A stretch of DNA of 64,000 nucleotides from Ganoderma boninense (lineage: Eukaryota; Basidiomycota; Agaricomycetes; Polyporales; Polyporaceae). Each line of letters starts with the position of its first letter. Positions within the stretch are counted from its first letter, which is position 1. The notes below the pieces were generated by a model. It did no database searches. It was not told where the DNA came from and saw only the letters and a program-made list of their open reading frames with translations. Below are positions 1-11,778 of this stretch, one piece after another. The position numbers were made by a program, and so were the translations under genes. The stretch spans positions 744,001 to 808,000 of the forward strand of contig CM035308.1 of NCBI GenBank assembly GCA_002900995.3, read 5' to 3'.

Positions 1-1646
1 AGGCGGAGAGTGTTCCACAGACTGGGCTACAGGGGTTTACTTCGTCCGTACGTCTATAAACCACGTCGCCGCGCCTTCGTCGAAATGTCCTGATTACCTG
101 TGGTAGTCTGTTCAGGTTCTATTTGATGCAAGTCTGTTAGTTATAAAGACTCAGACCGATATCCACCCGCATTCCTCATGGACAGAACTTAATGCCACGC
201 TGGGGGCATGTGGTGGTCGATGAGTCCACCGTACCGGGGTACGTTGAGCTTCATTTCATGCGCAGTTGAGTTTTCCGGTCCGCGGGTCCATGTTCCAGGC
301 TGTCAGGCCGTCCGATATGTCCATCGACTGCCATTGAAAGCACAAGGGCCCCTGACATACGGTTCCTCACGTTCCTGCTATCTTTGGATTGTGCGGGACT
401 GAACATTCGAACCGTAACCAGGTATTGGACCCCGTTCGCGCCCTTGGGTTGCTTGTTTCGCACTGGGAAGATCTTTGGCCCTCTTCGCAAGATTTTAAGA
501 TTGTCTCTAACTCGTAAGTCAACTGCCATGATGGCCTTGTCAGATCGCACTGACGTTGGTCTCGAGTGCTCCGTCCGCGATAGGAGAGCTGCTGTGGTGT
601 ATTAGAACAAACACACCATTACTGCTCCCCTCCGGATCTGCAATTATGCTCCGCGAACTCCGCTAAGAAGCAGTCTTGTTCGGCATGGAACAAGCTTTTT
701 CTCGGATGTCAGGCCCAGGTCCGACCTTGGGTAGTAACGGTAAGTGCATGCATATATGCTCTCTCAACGCCACGTTTAATCTTCTTGAACCTTATTAGCA
801 TCACATTCAAAGTCGAGGTCACCCGACGGCTACTGGGGGAAAAAACTTACTATTCGAGTGTGTGGACAAGTGCCGAGAGCGATCCGCCTTGTTGTAGGTG
901 TACGAACCGCTTTCTGTCACCTAAACATAGGCCAGCTGACGAACACGCGTGGTGTTCTCTCGACCGGTTCCGCCACAGGCTGGATACTTGATAACTACCT
1001 CGTCGAGACTGCGGCGGACTTAACGAGATGACTGCATCTGAGTGCAATGTCACACTGCATAAACACAGCCTGTGAGCATCTCCCACCATCCAAAATGGAA
1101 GCCGATGGCATGCGGAACCCAACTTTTTGTCCCAGATTTCCCGTCCCGACTGCTGCGATCATCCAGCCGTTGGTCATTGATGTCTGTAAATGGGCCTTAT
1201 GTCCTCCAGCTATGTGACGTGTCTCGTCAGCTGAGTTTTCTCGTATAGTAACTCTACCCGCCTCTCCAAGCGCGGCTCCCACCGTCTTCTCGAAACTCCA
1301 CAAGACGTCGTACGGCTTTAGTTCCTGTGGCGCAATCGCGAGTGTGTGGATGCATGTATGGGTGCTTCCCTGAGCGCGTCGCCCATGGAGTAACAAGCCG
1401 CAAAACAGGGCATGTTGTCGTGAGCTGCCCCTTTGACTATTACGCTTCCTTGCCCTGAAAGATGTCGGCGTGGATCCCACAGCGAGTCCAAGGCGCGCCT
1501 TGAGCGGCATTTTGCCCGACACCACCGGTAGTGTCTATCGGACACTAGTTTCCAACTGCTGCTAGTAGTCGCGCGCGCGCACATAAGGCGTCTCGCTCGA
1601 CGATGATAAAGTACGGCGAGCCTCCCGAGGAGTGCTCCAGCACATC
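1..1646. other. gene-free stretch upstream of P450-1
   Basis: I see no convincing gene here. Open frames on both strands are short and overlapping and resemble no family I know. The longest is a 176-codon frame on the minus strand at 995-1525, which has low-complexity composition and no recognisable domain. No repeat, terminal inverted repeat or RNA gene was recognised. The last few hundred bases presumably contain the promoter of the P450 that starts at 1647. Confidence 0.5.
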
Positions 1647-3800
1647 ATGTCAATCCTTTCCCCATCTGTCCTCACCCTCGCCGCTCCGGCTTTGTTCGTC
1701 GTCGGGGTCATCTGGTATATCCAGGCGCGCGGCCACTGGAGAGCCAGGACGAGAGGCAGACCGCTACCCCCTGGGCCTAAGGCTCTACCTCTCGTCGGCA
1801 ACCTGCTCGACATGCCCAAGACCGCACCATGGATCGGATACCGGGACCTGTGTGCGAAATATGGTGCGTGCGGCACTCGCTAGGACCGTTAGTAGACGAT
1901 TATTCACCTCCGATTTGACAGGCGATATCCTGTACTTCTGCACACTGGGCCAGTCGATGGTTATCCTCGGCAACCCTCGGCTGGCGTTCGAGTTTCTAGA
2001 GAAACGATCTTCGAACTATTCTGCCCGGCCTCTCTCCCCGATGTTCGAGCTGTAGGCCGTCTCGTCCTCCGCTATAGCATTTTTTTTAAACTAGCTGGGC
2101 TGACCTTTGATTGTTGGCAGGATTGGCTGGGAGTGGAACTTCGGGTTTATGACGTACGGACATGTCTGGAGACGCTACAGGCGCCTTTTCTGGCAGCACT
2201 TCCATCCCGGCGTTGTCTCAAAGTACCATGGGGTTCAGCGCGATGAATCGCTTCATTTCCTGAAGAAGCTGCTAGTGTACCCCGAGCGGCTTGAAGAACA
2301 TATCCGGCAGTGAGTTTTCTGATGACCTCGTGAAAACCTACTATTCCTTATTCTGAAGTTGCTTTGCTCCATAAAGCACGTTTGCCACGAGCGTGCTGAA
2401 GACGGTCTACGGCATCGATGTAGCCGACGAAGGCGACAGAATCATAGAGGTCATCGACGCGTCCATGGAAGGAGTCTCAGTGGCCCTCACCCCTGGGGCC
2501 TTCCTCGTGGAGTACCTCCCCTTCTTGCGGCACATACCCGAATGGTTACCTGGGGCCGGCTTCCAGAAGAGACTGAGAAGATGGCGCGACGCGTCCCACG
2601 AGATGGTCGACATGCCATTTGCACAAGCCAAGGCAGCAATGGTGCGCTTCTTTGGCATAACCGCTATTAGTGTTTCGTAATTGAGGGACACGAGTAGAAG
2701 GACGGTCACCCGACGTCCTCGATCGTCGGCACGATGCTCGGGGGCATGGCCCATCTAGAAGCTTCCGCGATGGCGGAGGAAGAATACGTTAGCAAGAACG
2801 TCGCCGCCATTTCTTACGCGGGTGAGTGGCAGAAGATAGGTGTCAGATCGAGGATGGACATATTGACGGGGGTCTGCTCGGCTTCGTGCAGGCGGTGCCG
2901 ACACGGTGAGCATCTTCAATCGAGGCGGTGAACTTCTCGCCTTACCGTGCTGCCCGACAGACGATCTCCACGTTTCAGACGTTCTTCCTGGCGATGTCGC
3001 TGCACCCGGAAGCCGTGGCCAAGGCTCAGGCAGAACTAGAAGCCGTCGTTGGTCCGACCCGGTTGCCTGACCACACAGACCGCAGCGACCTGCCGTACGT
3101 GAACGCAATCATCAAAGAGTGTCTCCGGTGGCAGAACGCTGTCCCCCTCTGCATCCCACATGCCGCCGTCGAAGACGACGAGTTCGAAGGGTACTTCATC
3201 CCGGCAGGCACGGTCGTCTTCCCGAACGCTTGGCAAGTTCCCATGCCCTCGCGCTTCTCCTCCGAAGGTTTAGTTCTGTTCTCATGACGCACTCGTGCAT
3301 GTGCAGGGCCATACTTCACGACCCCGAGGCGTATCCGGAGCCGGAAAGATTCCTCCCGGAACGGTTCCTGAAGGACGGGAAGCTGAACCCGGACGTCCGA
3401 GATCCCGCCACGGTTGCATTCGGCTTTGGGAGGAGGTGAGCGTGTCTCCAATCAGGGCCCGGTCGGATGGCGTCGTGATGCCGGCATTCCAACCCTCCAC
3501 GATTTTTTCAGGATATGCCCGGGAAGGCACTTCGCGGAGGCGTCGCTGTTCATCAACATCGCGCGTGTGCTCCACGTCTTTGTAATTAGCCCGCCGCTCG
3601 ACGAGCGCGGAGAGGTGATTCGAGTTGAGCCGAAAATGAAGGACGGCATCCTCTCGTAAGTTTGGCCCCTCTTTCGCGAACGAAGAACGAGGCTCATGCT
3701 TTTGAATAGGTACCCTGAAGACTGCCGTTGTACCATCAAACCGCGCTCCGCCCACGCGGAAACCTTGATACTTGGAGGAGAGCACCCGGATACGCACTAA
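1647..3800 (+). CDS. cytochrome P450 monooxygenase 1
   Basis: Heme-thiolate monooxygenase, anchored in the ER membrane by an N-terminal hydrophobic helix (residues about 6-24) followed by a basic stretch and the proline hinge LPPGPK. The ATG at 1647 is chosen because the frame upstream of it has only a GTG. The gene reads through about nine exons: introns at 1864-1921, 2052-2120, about 2310-2376, 2641-2699, one before and one after a 14-nt microexon near 2892-2905 (codes GGADT), 3233-3306, one ending near 3510 and one near 3658-3710. The I-helix GGADTT, the ExxR-type KECLRW segment and the heme loop FGFGRRICPGRH are all present. The 3233-3306 intron uses a GC donor. The frame is intact as spliced and ends at TAA 3798-3800. 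It is most like the basidiomycete P450s annotated as O-methylsterigmatocystin oxidoreductase-like; that label is only family resemblance and the substrate is unknown. P450-2 and P450-3 at 32-37 kb are close paralogues. Confidence 0.93.
3233..3306 (+). other. GC-AG intron in P450-1
   Basis: The intron starts GCAAGT and ends GTGCAG. Splicing here joins TG to G to make the Trp codon before AILHDPEAYPEPERF, exactly as the family requires. No GT donor in the area gives the right frame. Confidence 0.85.
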
Positions 3801-4354
3801 TGGCTCAAATGCAGAAAATTTGTACCGCTTTTCGTTTCGCTATTCTATTTTCTGTATGTTGAATGGGTTTCCGGCTACGTGTGATGTTCTGATAAGTTCG
3901 AAGGTTCGCGATTCTACTCAATTGACATTGACACATCGATGTCCCCCGCGGTAATAAACCTGCTGACGATGGTGCTGTAGGCCATGCGGCTATGGGAGCA
4001 ATTCCATCGAACCCCATCGCCCTCAGTGTTCAACGTTCAACATTCGCGGATCTTGGCGCCTTTGTCTATCACCCAGCGTTCCTCAGGGCCAGGCCACACA
4101 ACACGACTAAACGCCGCATGGTTCATGATAGCGTCTAATAAGAAGGTTCTTCCAAGACTTCTGAGCCACCCTCAGTCGTCATGGGGTAGACAGTGGCCGC
4201 CCGTCTTCTCCACCTCGCGATGTATCTCGATGTAAGCCCGAGGATCAGGCAACACGATGCAGCTGGGTGTCCGAAGTACCCAGCCATTATGTATCGAATG
4301 CCCAATAGAACGCTTTACGATACAGCCCTTGACATCTGTCCGCTCGTGGTGATG
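3801..4354. other. intergenic between convergent genes
   Basis: Shared 3' flank of P450-1 and the convergent potassium channel gene. I see no coding potential or RNA gene here. Confidence 0.5.
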
Positions 4355-6086
4355 CTACCTGCTCCGCGATCCCTCCTGACTAGCGGCGTCCCGATGCTGC
4401 GCCTGCCGGCCTTCCACAGCAGCCATGATACGCCGCAGCATCTCCTCCTGCCTGTCCACCTTGGCCCGAAGTTCCGAGATCTGCGCCCTTAGCTCAGTCG
4501 AAGTCTCGTTGGGCGCAGCAGTAGAGTCCAGAGGCCCGGGTGCATTACTGCTAATGCTCGCGACCCTGGTGGCGCGCGGCCGAGAGACTTCTTCGGGGGC
4601 ATGCCTCCAGAGGCTAGTTGTCATTGCGATTTCGGGCGGACGTCTTGCGGTGAGAAGCGGGGACGCGAGGGGGTCGTGGAATGGGTCTATGTGTTCGTCT
4701 TGTTCGCGCATCTTCTGCTCGGGTTTCAAGGTTAGCAACTGTCCGGCCGAGGAAGAGGCAAGAGCGAGGCTGACCTGGGCTTCTTCCATGAACTCCCAGA
4801 CGATGCTGAACTCTCTGCCCAGCACGAAGGTGGGCAGAGCGATGAGGAGCAGCCCGAACACGAGAAGGGGGAGCGTGATCAGCCTTCCTAAGAACGACCG
4901 GGGTGTGATCTCGCCATATCCCACCGTGGTGATCGCTGTTCCGAAAGTTAGAGGGAGAACATGCGGACCTGGCTGCCGAGTAGTACTCACTGACTATGAC
5001 AAACCTACGAAGTGGCGTGTAGACGTGAATTGAAGACGCTCCGTAACAACGCTAGCGAGTGCACTTACCAACCGGCTGCGGGAATGGACTATGGTTTTGG
5101 TGAGCGAAATGATTACGACACGGACATGTGAGGACACTCACTGCGAATTGACTAGGGTCGCCGTCCGAGTTGAGGAAGACTCCAAGCGTCTGATCCCAGG
5201 TGCCTCTTTCGGCGAAGTATCTGGTCGTGGCGGTCTCTTAGCTACCGGTTGGATCATGCTCAGGAAACGACACTCACAGCAACGTGCTGAACACGACCAG
5301 GACCATTGCCACGAAGAACGCTAGTGCTAGGAGGGCGTGCTGGGACCGTCGGAATGAGAGATACATTACTTCTATCGTGCTAGACTGGGGATTAGCGGTG
5401 GACTTCTCGGGCAGAGTAACTGAAGACGTGCAGAAGTATGGTGTTATTATATCTGAATGGTCGGAATACACGTAGTAGCCTAAAAGTACGGAGGATTGTA
5501 AACCGGAACAGTGTAGACTGTGTCGGGAATTTCAGCCGCGTCTTCTTGGAAATTGGATGGGCTACTCACTGTGTCTTGCTGCAAAGCAATCTCAATATAA
5601 TAAGGTAATATACCCAGTAAATCTATGATTCCAAAGAACGCTGCCAGGACGTCGGTATTCGGGCCTGAATTGTCAGAGAAGGCACTCACAGATGACCCAA
5701 TTGAATAACCTCTTCCAAGACGTTCCATGAGCAATACATCGGCCGATGTACTCTATAGTGAAGAGAACAACAAGGGTGGTCTCCAGCCCGAACCAAAAGC
5801 TGCCAGAGACGGAGTGAAAGGCGGGAACAGTTTCCAGAACGGTGACGACTGCGGAAAAGGAGATGAGGAACGTAGTGAAGACATGAACGAGGAATGCTGC
5901 CTGAGAGGAGGTAGGTTGTTCCAGGAGCATGTAAAGGTCCTTGTTCCAGGAGGGCTTCATGTTCTGGGCCTCATCCACATTGTCGTTGCGGAGGTACTCA
6001 GAATCGTCGGGACTGTCGAAGGGCGCATTATAGGAGGCAGAGGGGCCTGCTGTAGATATTCGAGAGAGTGGGATGGTCTGAGGCAT
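4355..6086 (-). CDS. voltage-gated potassium channel
   Basis: Six-transmembrane voltage-gated K+ channel. From the N terminus there is a short cytosolic leader, then S1 (ending near VVTVLETVP), S2/S3, and an S4 sensor with regularly spaced arginines (FRFTILRTFRLLRVFRPFRY). S5 (ALLALAFFVAMVLVVF) follows, then a pore with the selectivity filter TTVGYGE, S6 (LPLLVFGLLLIALP) and a C-terminal tail with a short coiled coil (TELRAQISELRAKVDRQE). The channel is only seen after splicing. The donor after the S3 exon lies near 5573, and the S4 exon starts at the ACACAG acceptor near 5525. A microexon of about 14 nt codes the pore helix (WFVIV) near 5005-5020, between two introns. The start at 6086 is the first in-frame ATG, but an extra upstream exon cannot be excluded. 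No cyclic-nucleotide domain is visible. It probably acts at the plasma membrane, though vacuolar location is possible. Confidence 0.9.
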
Positions 6087-6688
6087 AGATCCGGGGTACC
6101 AGTGAGTCCCTCAGCCGCTGTTAGGAGGACGTCGTCGTGGTCGTATGAAATCAAGTGTGTGAGGTAGCTCGAGCGCGACGGGCGGACCCAAGGCGGACTT
6201 GGCCGTGGCGCCCGCTCCTTCGGCTTGGAGAGCGCAGCGCGGAGAGCAGCTCTCTGGCTTCATCTCCGCTACCACTTCAGTCTCTGTGTGATCCTCCTAT
6301 GATGCCTTCTGGACGAATAAGCTCTTCTGCACGTCAACATGCTGCAACAACGTTTGTGCCAGCCTCCAAATTCGAACGGCGACTGCGACATCGAATGGTC
6401 GTTTATCTGATGCTATGCTGCGGTAGTCGACCTTCGCAGCTGCCAGCCTCGCAGAGACTTTAAGGTCTTCGGCGAGCAAGCATACTGCAGGTATCTAGCA
6501 CTCTATGGCCGTCAGCTCCCTTTGACAGGAAAACCAGACCCTTTGTAAAGTTTGGTTTGGAATTGCCCAGGGTCACAGGTGCGTGCTGGTCTGTGCCACC
6601 AATGTCGTGTCTATGTTGACTGAGGTCTTCCTGCGCACGCCACACAGTCTCCCTCCTCTCACGACAGTTTCTTCCCGTTCCCTCTATC
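6087..6688. other. intergenic between divergent genes
   Basis: Space between the channel gene (minus) and the Dicer gene (plus), presumably holding both promoters. No clear TATA box or extra gene was seen. Confidence 0.45.
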
Positions 6689-9600
6689 ATGCCTACCAGC
6701 GAGAATGGCAAGCATGTCGAATTCGATGCACCGGAATCCCGCGTTGTACATACCCGAGCGTACCAGCACGAGCTTCTTAAGGAGAGCATGTATCGCAACA
6801 TCGTCATTGCCCTCGACACTGGTTCAGGGAAGACCCACATCGCCATGCTCAGAATAAAGCATGAGATGGAGCACGAGTCCCGCAAGGTTCGTCTGTTGAT
6901 GCGTACATTCAGTCTGTTGTGGATGTCTCACCACGTCTCGCTCTCTCATAGGTCTCATGGTTCATAGCTCCCACAGTGGCCCTCGTCGAGCAACAGTATG
7001 AAGTCATCAAGTCTTCGATACCGGCTTCGGTGGGACACGTGTCGGGATCGTCAGAGCCCAACCAATGGAAAGACTCTAAGCTGTGGCGGGGGATTCTCAG
7101 CAAGCATCGGGTCATGGTCACAACGCCCCAGGTGTTGCTTGATGCATTACATCACGTCAGTCTTCCTCTGCATGATAGTAGTTAGCATCCTCACGGGTCA
7201 TATCCAGGGATATGTGGATATGGGCTCGGACATCGGTTTGTTGGTTTTCGATGAAGCTCATCACGCGATTGGGAAACATCCCTACAATATGATCATGAAG
7301 AACCACTACTTCGACTTACCTGCACGCACCCCTATCGATACCTCTGCTTCCCGTGTGCGGCCCATGGTGCTTGGGCTCACGGCAAGTCCTACCTATGGGG
7401 CCAACGTCGAGATTGCTTTCAGGTGTGTGCATTTTTCTGAAGGCCAGAAGCCGTGATTGACCACGAATCGCCATTCCCCTGTCAGAGATCTGGAGAAAAA
7501 TCTGGACAGCACTATCCGTTCGTCGCGTCACAACCGAGACGAACTTGCACAACACGTTCACCGACCGGATTTCAAGCACGTCATCTACCCTTCCCCTGTT
7601 CATAATTGGGATGGCATCCTCTCTGTCAATTACAAGGCGCTCTCGAATGCGATGTTGACTTTGGATATCGAGAAGGATCCTTATGTCATTGCACTTCGCG
7701 AACGTCTCGTGAAACTTCAGCCCGGTGACGACCGCCGCCGCGTGGACCAGCAACTTTCAAAGGCCGTCGATAAGGAGGACACATTCACACACAAGGGACT
7801 GCGGGACTTCGCACGTACTGCCGCAGACATCTGCACCGAACTGGGAACCTGGGCCGCCGACTGGTACATCGCGAGGGTCATCGAGCAGGCGAAGAAGGCT
7901 GCGAATCCATACAACAACATTATGTCCGCATGGCAGGAAAAGGAGAAACGGTACCTTCTGAGCATCCTTGGCAAAGTCGACATCACGGAGCCGTCGAATG
8001 ATACTGACGAGATCCTTGCCAACGTTACGCCCAAGGTTCGCGCCCTCGCTGATAGCTTAATCCTCGAAGAGGCCATCTTCCGATCGGCGGATGAAGACTA
8101 TAGCGGCCTCATCTTCGTCACTCGCCGTGACACCGTCCTGGTTCTCGCCGAGCTCCTCAGACGTATCCCCGAGACCTCCCAGCTGTTCCGCGTCGGATGC
8201 TTGCTGGTTCCTCTTCGAAGTTTCAAGCGGCACTCGTTCTTGGACATTACGCGGAATATGGTGAATGACAGCCAGAGCGACACTCTTCGCGACTTCAAGA
8301 TTGGCGACAAGAACCTGATTGTCTCGACTTCCGTGGCGGAAGAAGGAATAGACATCCAAGCATGCGGGAGTGTTGTCCGGTTCGATGTCCCTCCCAATGT
8401 CGTCTCTTGGGCGCAAAGTAGAGGCCGTGCGCGCCGGAAAAGGAGCAGTTTCATCATCATGTTCGAGGAAACCGGGCCGCAGGAAGTCGTGAGGAAGTGG
8501 GAGGAGACAGAGCGTCAGATGATGGCGGCATACAACGATCCGAGACGGGACGCCGTTACACGCGTTGAAGAAGACGACTTTGGCGACATGGACGGCTATG
8601 TTGAGTTCGAGGTTGCTTCCACTGGGTCAGTCTCTCTTCGTCTCGGCTAGAGGGTGTCGACTCACGTACCACTCTTCAGAGCCCTTCTAACTCTCCACTC
8701 CGCGATCCCGCATCTCAACCACTTCTGCGCCGTGATTCCGTCCGGAGGACACGATAGCCTTGTCCCGCTCTACGAACTGGATCCACCCGATTACTTTGAA
8801 GGTTGGCATAATCTTCCCGAAGACTCCCGCTTCAAGGGTGAGCGGTATCAAGGTCCCTGGGGAGCAACCGTCACCCTGCCACGAGCCCTTCCTCCTCAGT
8901 AAGTTGCGCGCTGGTCTAACCTCAATACCCAAATAACACCTCGTGTCCAGTCTCCGGAAGTTCACTACAGAATGCATCCACCGCACGAAACGCCGAGCTC
9001 AACAGCACGTAGCGTACCGTGCGTATGTGCTGCTGTACCAGTCCGGTCTTCTGAACAACCATTTGCTTCCTCATTCGAGTGGCGTCGAACCTGACAAGGA
9101 GGAGGAGGTGCAGGCGATGCTAGCTGAGGTTGCCAAGCGCGAGAGCACCGCCCAAGTCTCCGTCCAAGTCGACCCATGGGTTGGTTCTGCGGAGTCGCCA
9201 GACTGGTTTGCACACGAGCTCGTAGTCGAAGGCTTGCCCTCCTTGCGCATGTTTATCCGCCGCTCACTACCGACATTCGCCCCAGAGGACTTCCCGACGT
9301 TGTATGTTCCTGGCCGCAAAGAGCTGTCTGTGACAATCAGCGCTGCGACAGTCCCTCTAGCGTCTGCAGAGGAAGTCCAGCTCGCACGAAGATGGACCTA
9401 CGGGCTGTTCAGGAGGATGTACGGAGCCCGAATGGAGCACAACGGAGAAGACTTTTCGTACCTGTTTTTGCCTACGGGTCCTTGGTCGGACGCGGAGGAC
9501 TGGGACGAGCGACGGAGATGGATGCAAGAGCGGTTCATGTCAGGCCTCGCAGACCACGGCGAGACTCCGTTTTTAGCAAATGCTGCGGCATTTGGTGCTG

Positions 9601-11593
9601 CATTCTCATTCCCACCAAATCTCGCGATGGTCAGGGGTGTCAACAAATACGACAAACCTCTTCGTCTGCTGCAGTGGCGTTACGACCCTCTCACCACAGA
9701 AGAGGAAGAGAAGCTTCGTGAAGAGTACAGCGCGTTCCCGGACCTGGAAATCACATACCCACTCATGGTCGTGCACTCGCTCCCCAAGCGACGGAATTTC
9801 CTAATACCTTTCCTTCTGTCGACGGCGCGGACTACAAGGACCCTGCAACTTCTGATGACCCATTCGTCTTACTTCCCCAATACGCCTTAGTCGAGCTCGC
9901 ATCTCGAGACGAAGTTCAGTATACCTTCATTCTTCCGTCCATCTTGCGGTGGCTAGCTATGGCGTTAACCGTGCATAGCCTTCGTTCGGGTCTCTTCAAG
10001 CAATCGCCGTCTCTAGGGTCAAGCTTCCACTCCTCGTCACTGCTATCACAGCACCCACTGCTCAAGAGCGTTTCCACTACCAACGACTCGAGACCCTCGG
10101 CGACACGGTGCTAAAATTCATCACAAGCAATCAGCTCTACGCGGACTTCCCTCTGTGGCATGAAGGCTACCTCAGTCGGAAGAAGGACCACGCCGTCGCC
10201 AACGTCAACCTTGCCAAATGGGCCGTTAAGAAGGGGTTGTATAGGTGGATTGTCCGCGATCGGTTCGTCCCCAGGAAATGGAAGCCCCATTACTCCATAT
10301 GCGACCTATACGAGGTCCTGGACGTCAGCAGAGAGAGCACGCCTTTGGCTAGCGGCGCTGTAACGCCTGTGCTGGCCAACGGCAACGGCGACAAGAAGAA
10401 ACGGAATGCCGAGGACCTCTCGACCAAGATGCTTGCGGACGTCGTCGAGTCGCTCATCGGCGCGGCGTACGAACATGGCGGGTTCGGCCTCGCAATCGAC
10501 TGCGCTGCAGCATTCGACCTCGGTCTTACGTGGAAAACACTCCCACAGTACATCGAAGCCATGCATCAAATCGACGACATCGACAACATTCCCGAGCACC
10601 TCACTCTCGTCGAGCAAATGATCGACTATCGCTTCACCCGTCCTACGCTCCTGGTCCAGGCGCTTGCCCACGCGAGCTACCAAGGCGATTCCGCCTCGAT
10701 GTCGCTCGAGCGGCTCGAGTTCCTCGGCGACAGCGCCCTCGACATGGTCGTCGTCGACTACCTCTACCACGCCAAGGGCAAGGACTACAGCCCCGGGTAC
10801 ATGCACATCAAGAAGATGGCCGTCGTGAACTCGCACATCCTCGCGTACACGTGCCTCAGGACGTCCGTGACGGTCACGTCGACGATGCCGACCTGGTCGC
10901 TCGCGCACGGGCTCGGGAGCGTCGACGACTCGCAGCAGATCCACCTCTGGCAGTGCCTCCTGCACTCGAGCCCCCGCGTGCTCGAGGACCAGAACCTCAC
11001 CTTCCTCCGCTTCCAGAAGCACGGCGCGGAGATCGCGCACGCGCTCGAGCACCACGGCGTGTACCCGTGGGCGGGGCTCGCTCACGAGCCTGCAGGCGCC
11101 GAAGTTCATCAGCGACATGGTCGAGAGCATCCTCGGGGCGGTCTACGTCGACTCGCACGGGGACCTGGGGAGGGTGCGGCAGGTGATGGCGCGGCTCGGG
11201 CTGCTGCGCGTGCTGGAGCGCGTCGTGCACGACGAGGTGGACGCGCTGCACCCCGTGTCGCGCCTGGACATCTGGGCGGCGCAGCACAAGCCGAAGAAGG
11301 AGGTCGCGTATGCGATCGAGAAGGAGAAGGGGAAGGTGAGCTGCAGGGTGCTGATTGACGAGAAGGAGCTGCTGGCGGTCACGAGGCCCTACCGGGGCAG
11401 GGTCAGCGAAGACGAGGTGCGGTTCACCGCTGCGGAGGAGGCGAGCAGGATAGTTTCTGCAAGGGAGTTCGACCTCGACAAGGTCGAAGAGGTTCCATCT
11501 GACGACGAAGAGGGCCAGGTCGAAGCGATTCTAGACTGCGGCGAGGACGAGGTCCAAGAACTAGCTCGCGTTACCTTGACTCGAACATATTAA
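6689..11593 (+). CDS. DCL: Dicer-like ribonuclease III (frame broken)
   Basis: Dicer, which cuts long double-stranded RNA into small interfering RNAs for RNA silencing. Domains in order: DExD/H helicase with Walker A (TGSGKTH) and motif II DEAHH; helicase C with [12 protein letters not shown] and the SRGRARR motif VI region; Dicer dimerisation domain from about 8690; a middle region with no clear PAZ; RNase IIIa ([10 protein letters not shown] ... [14 protein letters not shown]); RNase IIIb ([10 protein letters not shown] ... [13 protein letters not shown]); and an acidic tail. The acidic catalytic residues of both RNase III domains are visible. Five introns near the 5' end: 6887-6951, about 7156-7209, 7422-7485, 8626-8680 and 8899-8949. 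The long downstream part changes frame three times without any plausible intron: at the TTT run 9809-9811, near 9998-10005, and at GGGG 11073-11076. Each needs only one base, and homology continues across every break. I think these are assembly indels, but a real pseudogene is not excluded. Expected length is about 1,480 residues. Confidence 0.93.
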
Positions 11594-11778
11594 AGATAGA
11601 AAACTCTGGGTTCCACTGTATTGGTATGCGTCTCGCAGGTCCTGTGTACGATTCGATTGCTGTGATGAGTACAGTACAACATGCTATACGGATACATGTA
11701 CAAATGCTACGACAGCGATGCAGAACATGAATTGTCGAATGGATTGTATTGGTACCGTGCAGTACGACTTGCCTGGCT

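Noticed and set aside
995..1525. 176-codon minus-strand open frame
   Set aside because: No domain, odd composition and overlap with other equally long frames; looks like chance.
5490..5600. Potassium channel lacking its S4 voltage sensor
   Set aside because: The first splice reading dropped the arginine repeat. Using the ACACAG acceptor restores the full FRFTILRTFRLLRVFRPFRY sensor.
6130..6154. Start of the potassium channel at an upstream ATG
   Set aside because: The frame from that ATG is out of phase with the channel, and the only intron that could connect them would be about 22 bp.
10530..11186. 218-codon plus-strand frame rich in Arg, His and Pro inside the Dicer gene
   Set aside because: Shadow of the RNase III coding frame in GC-rich DNA.
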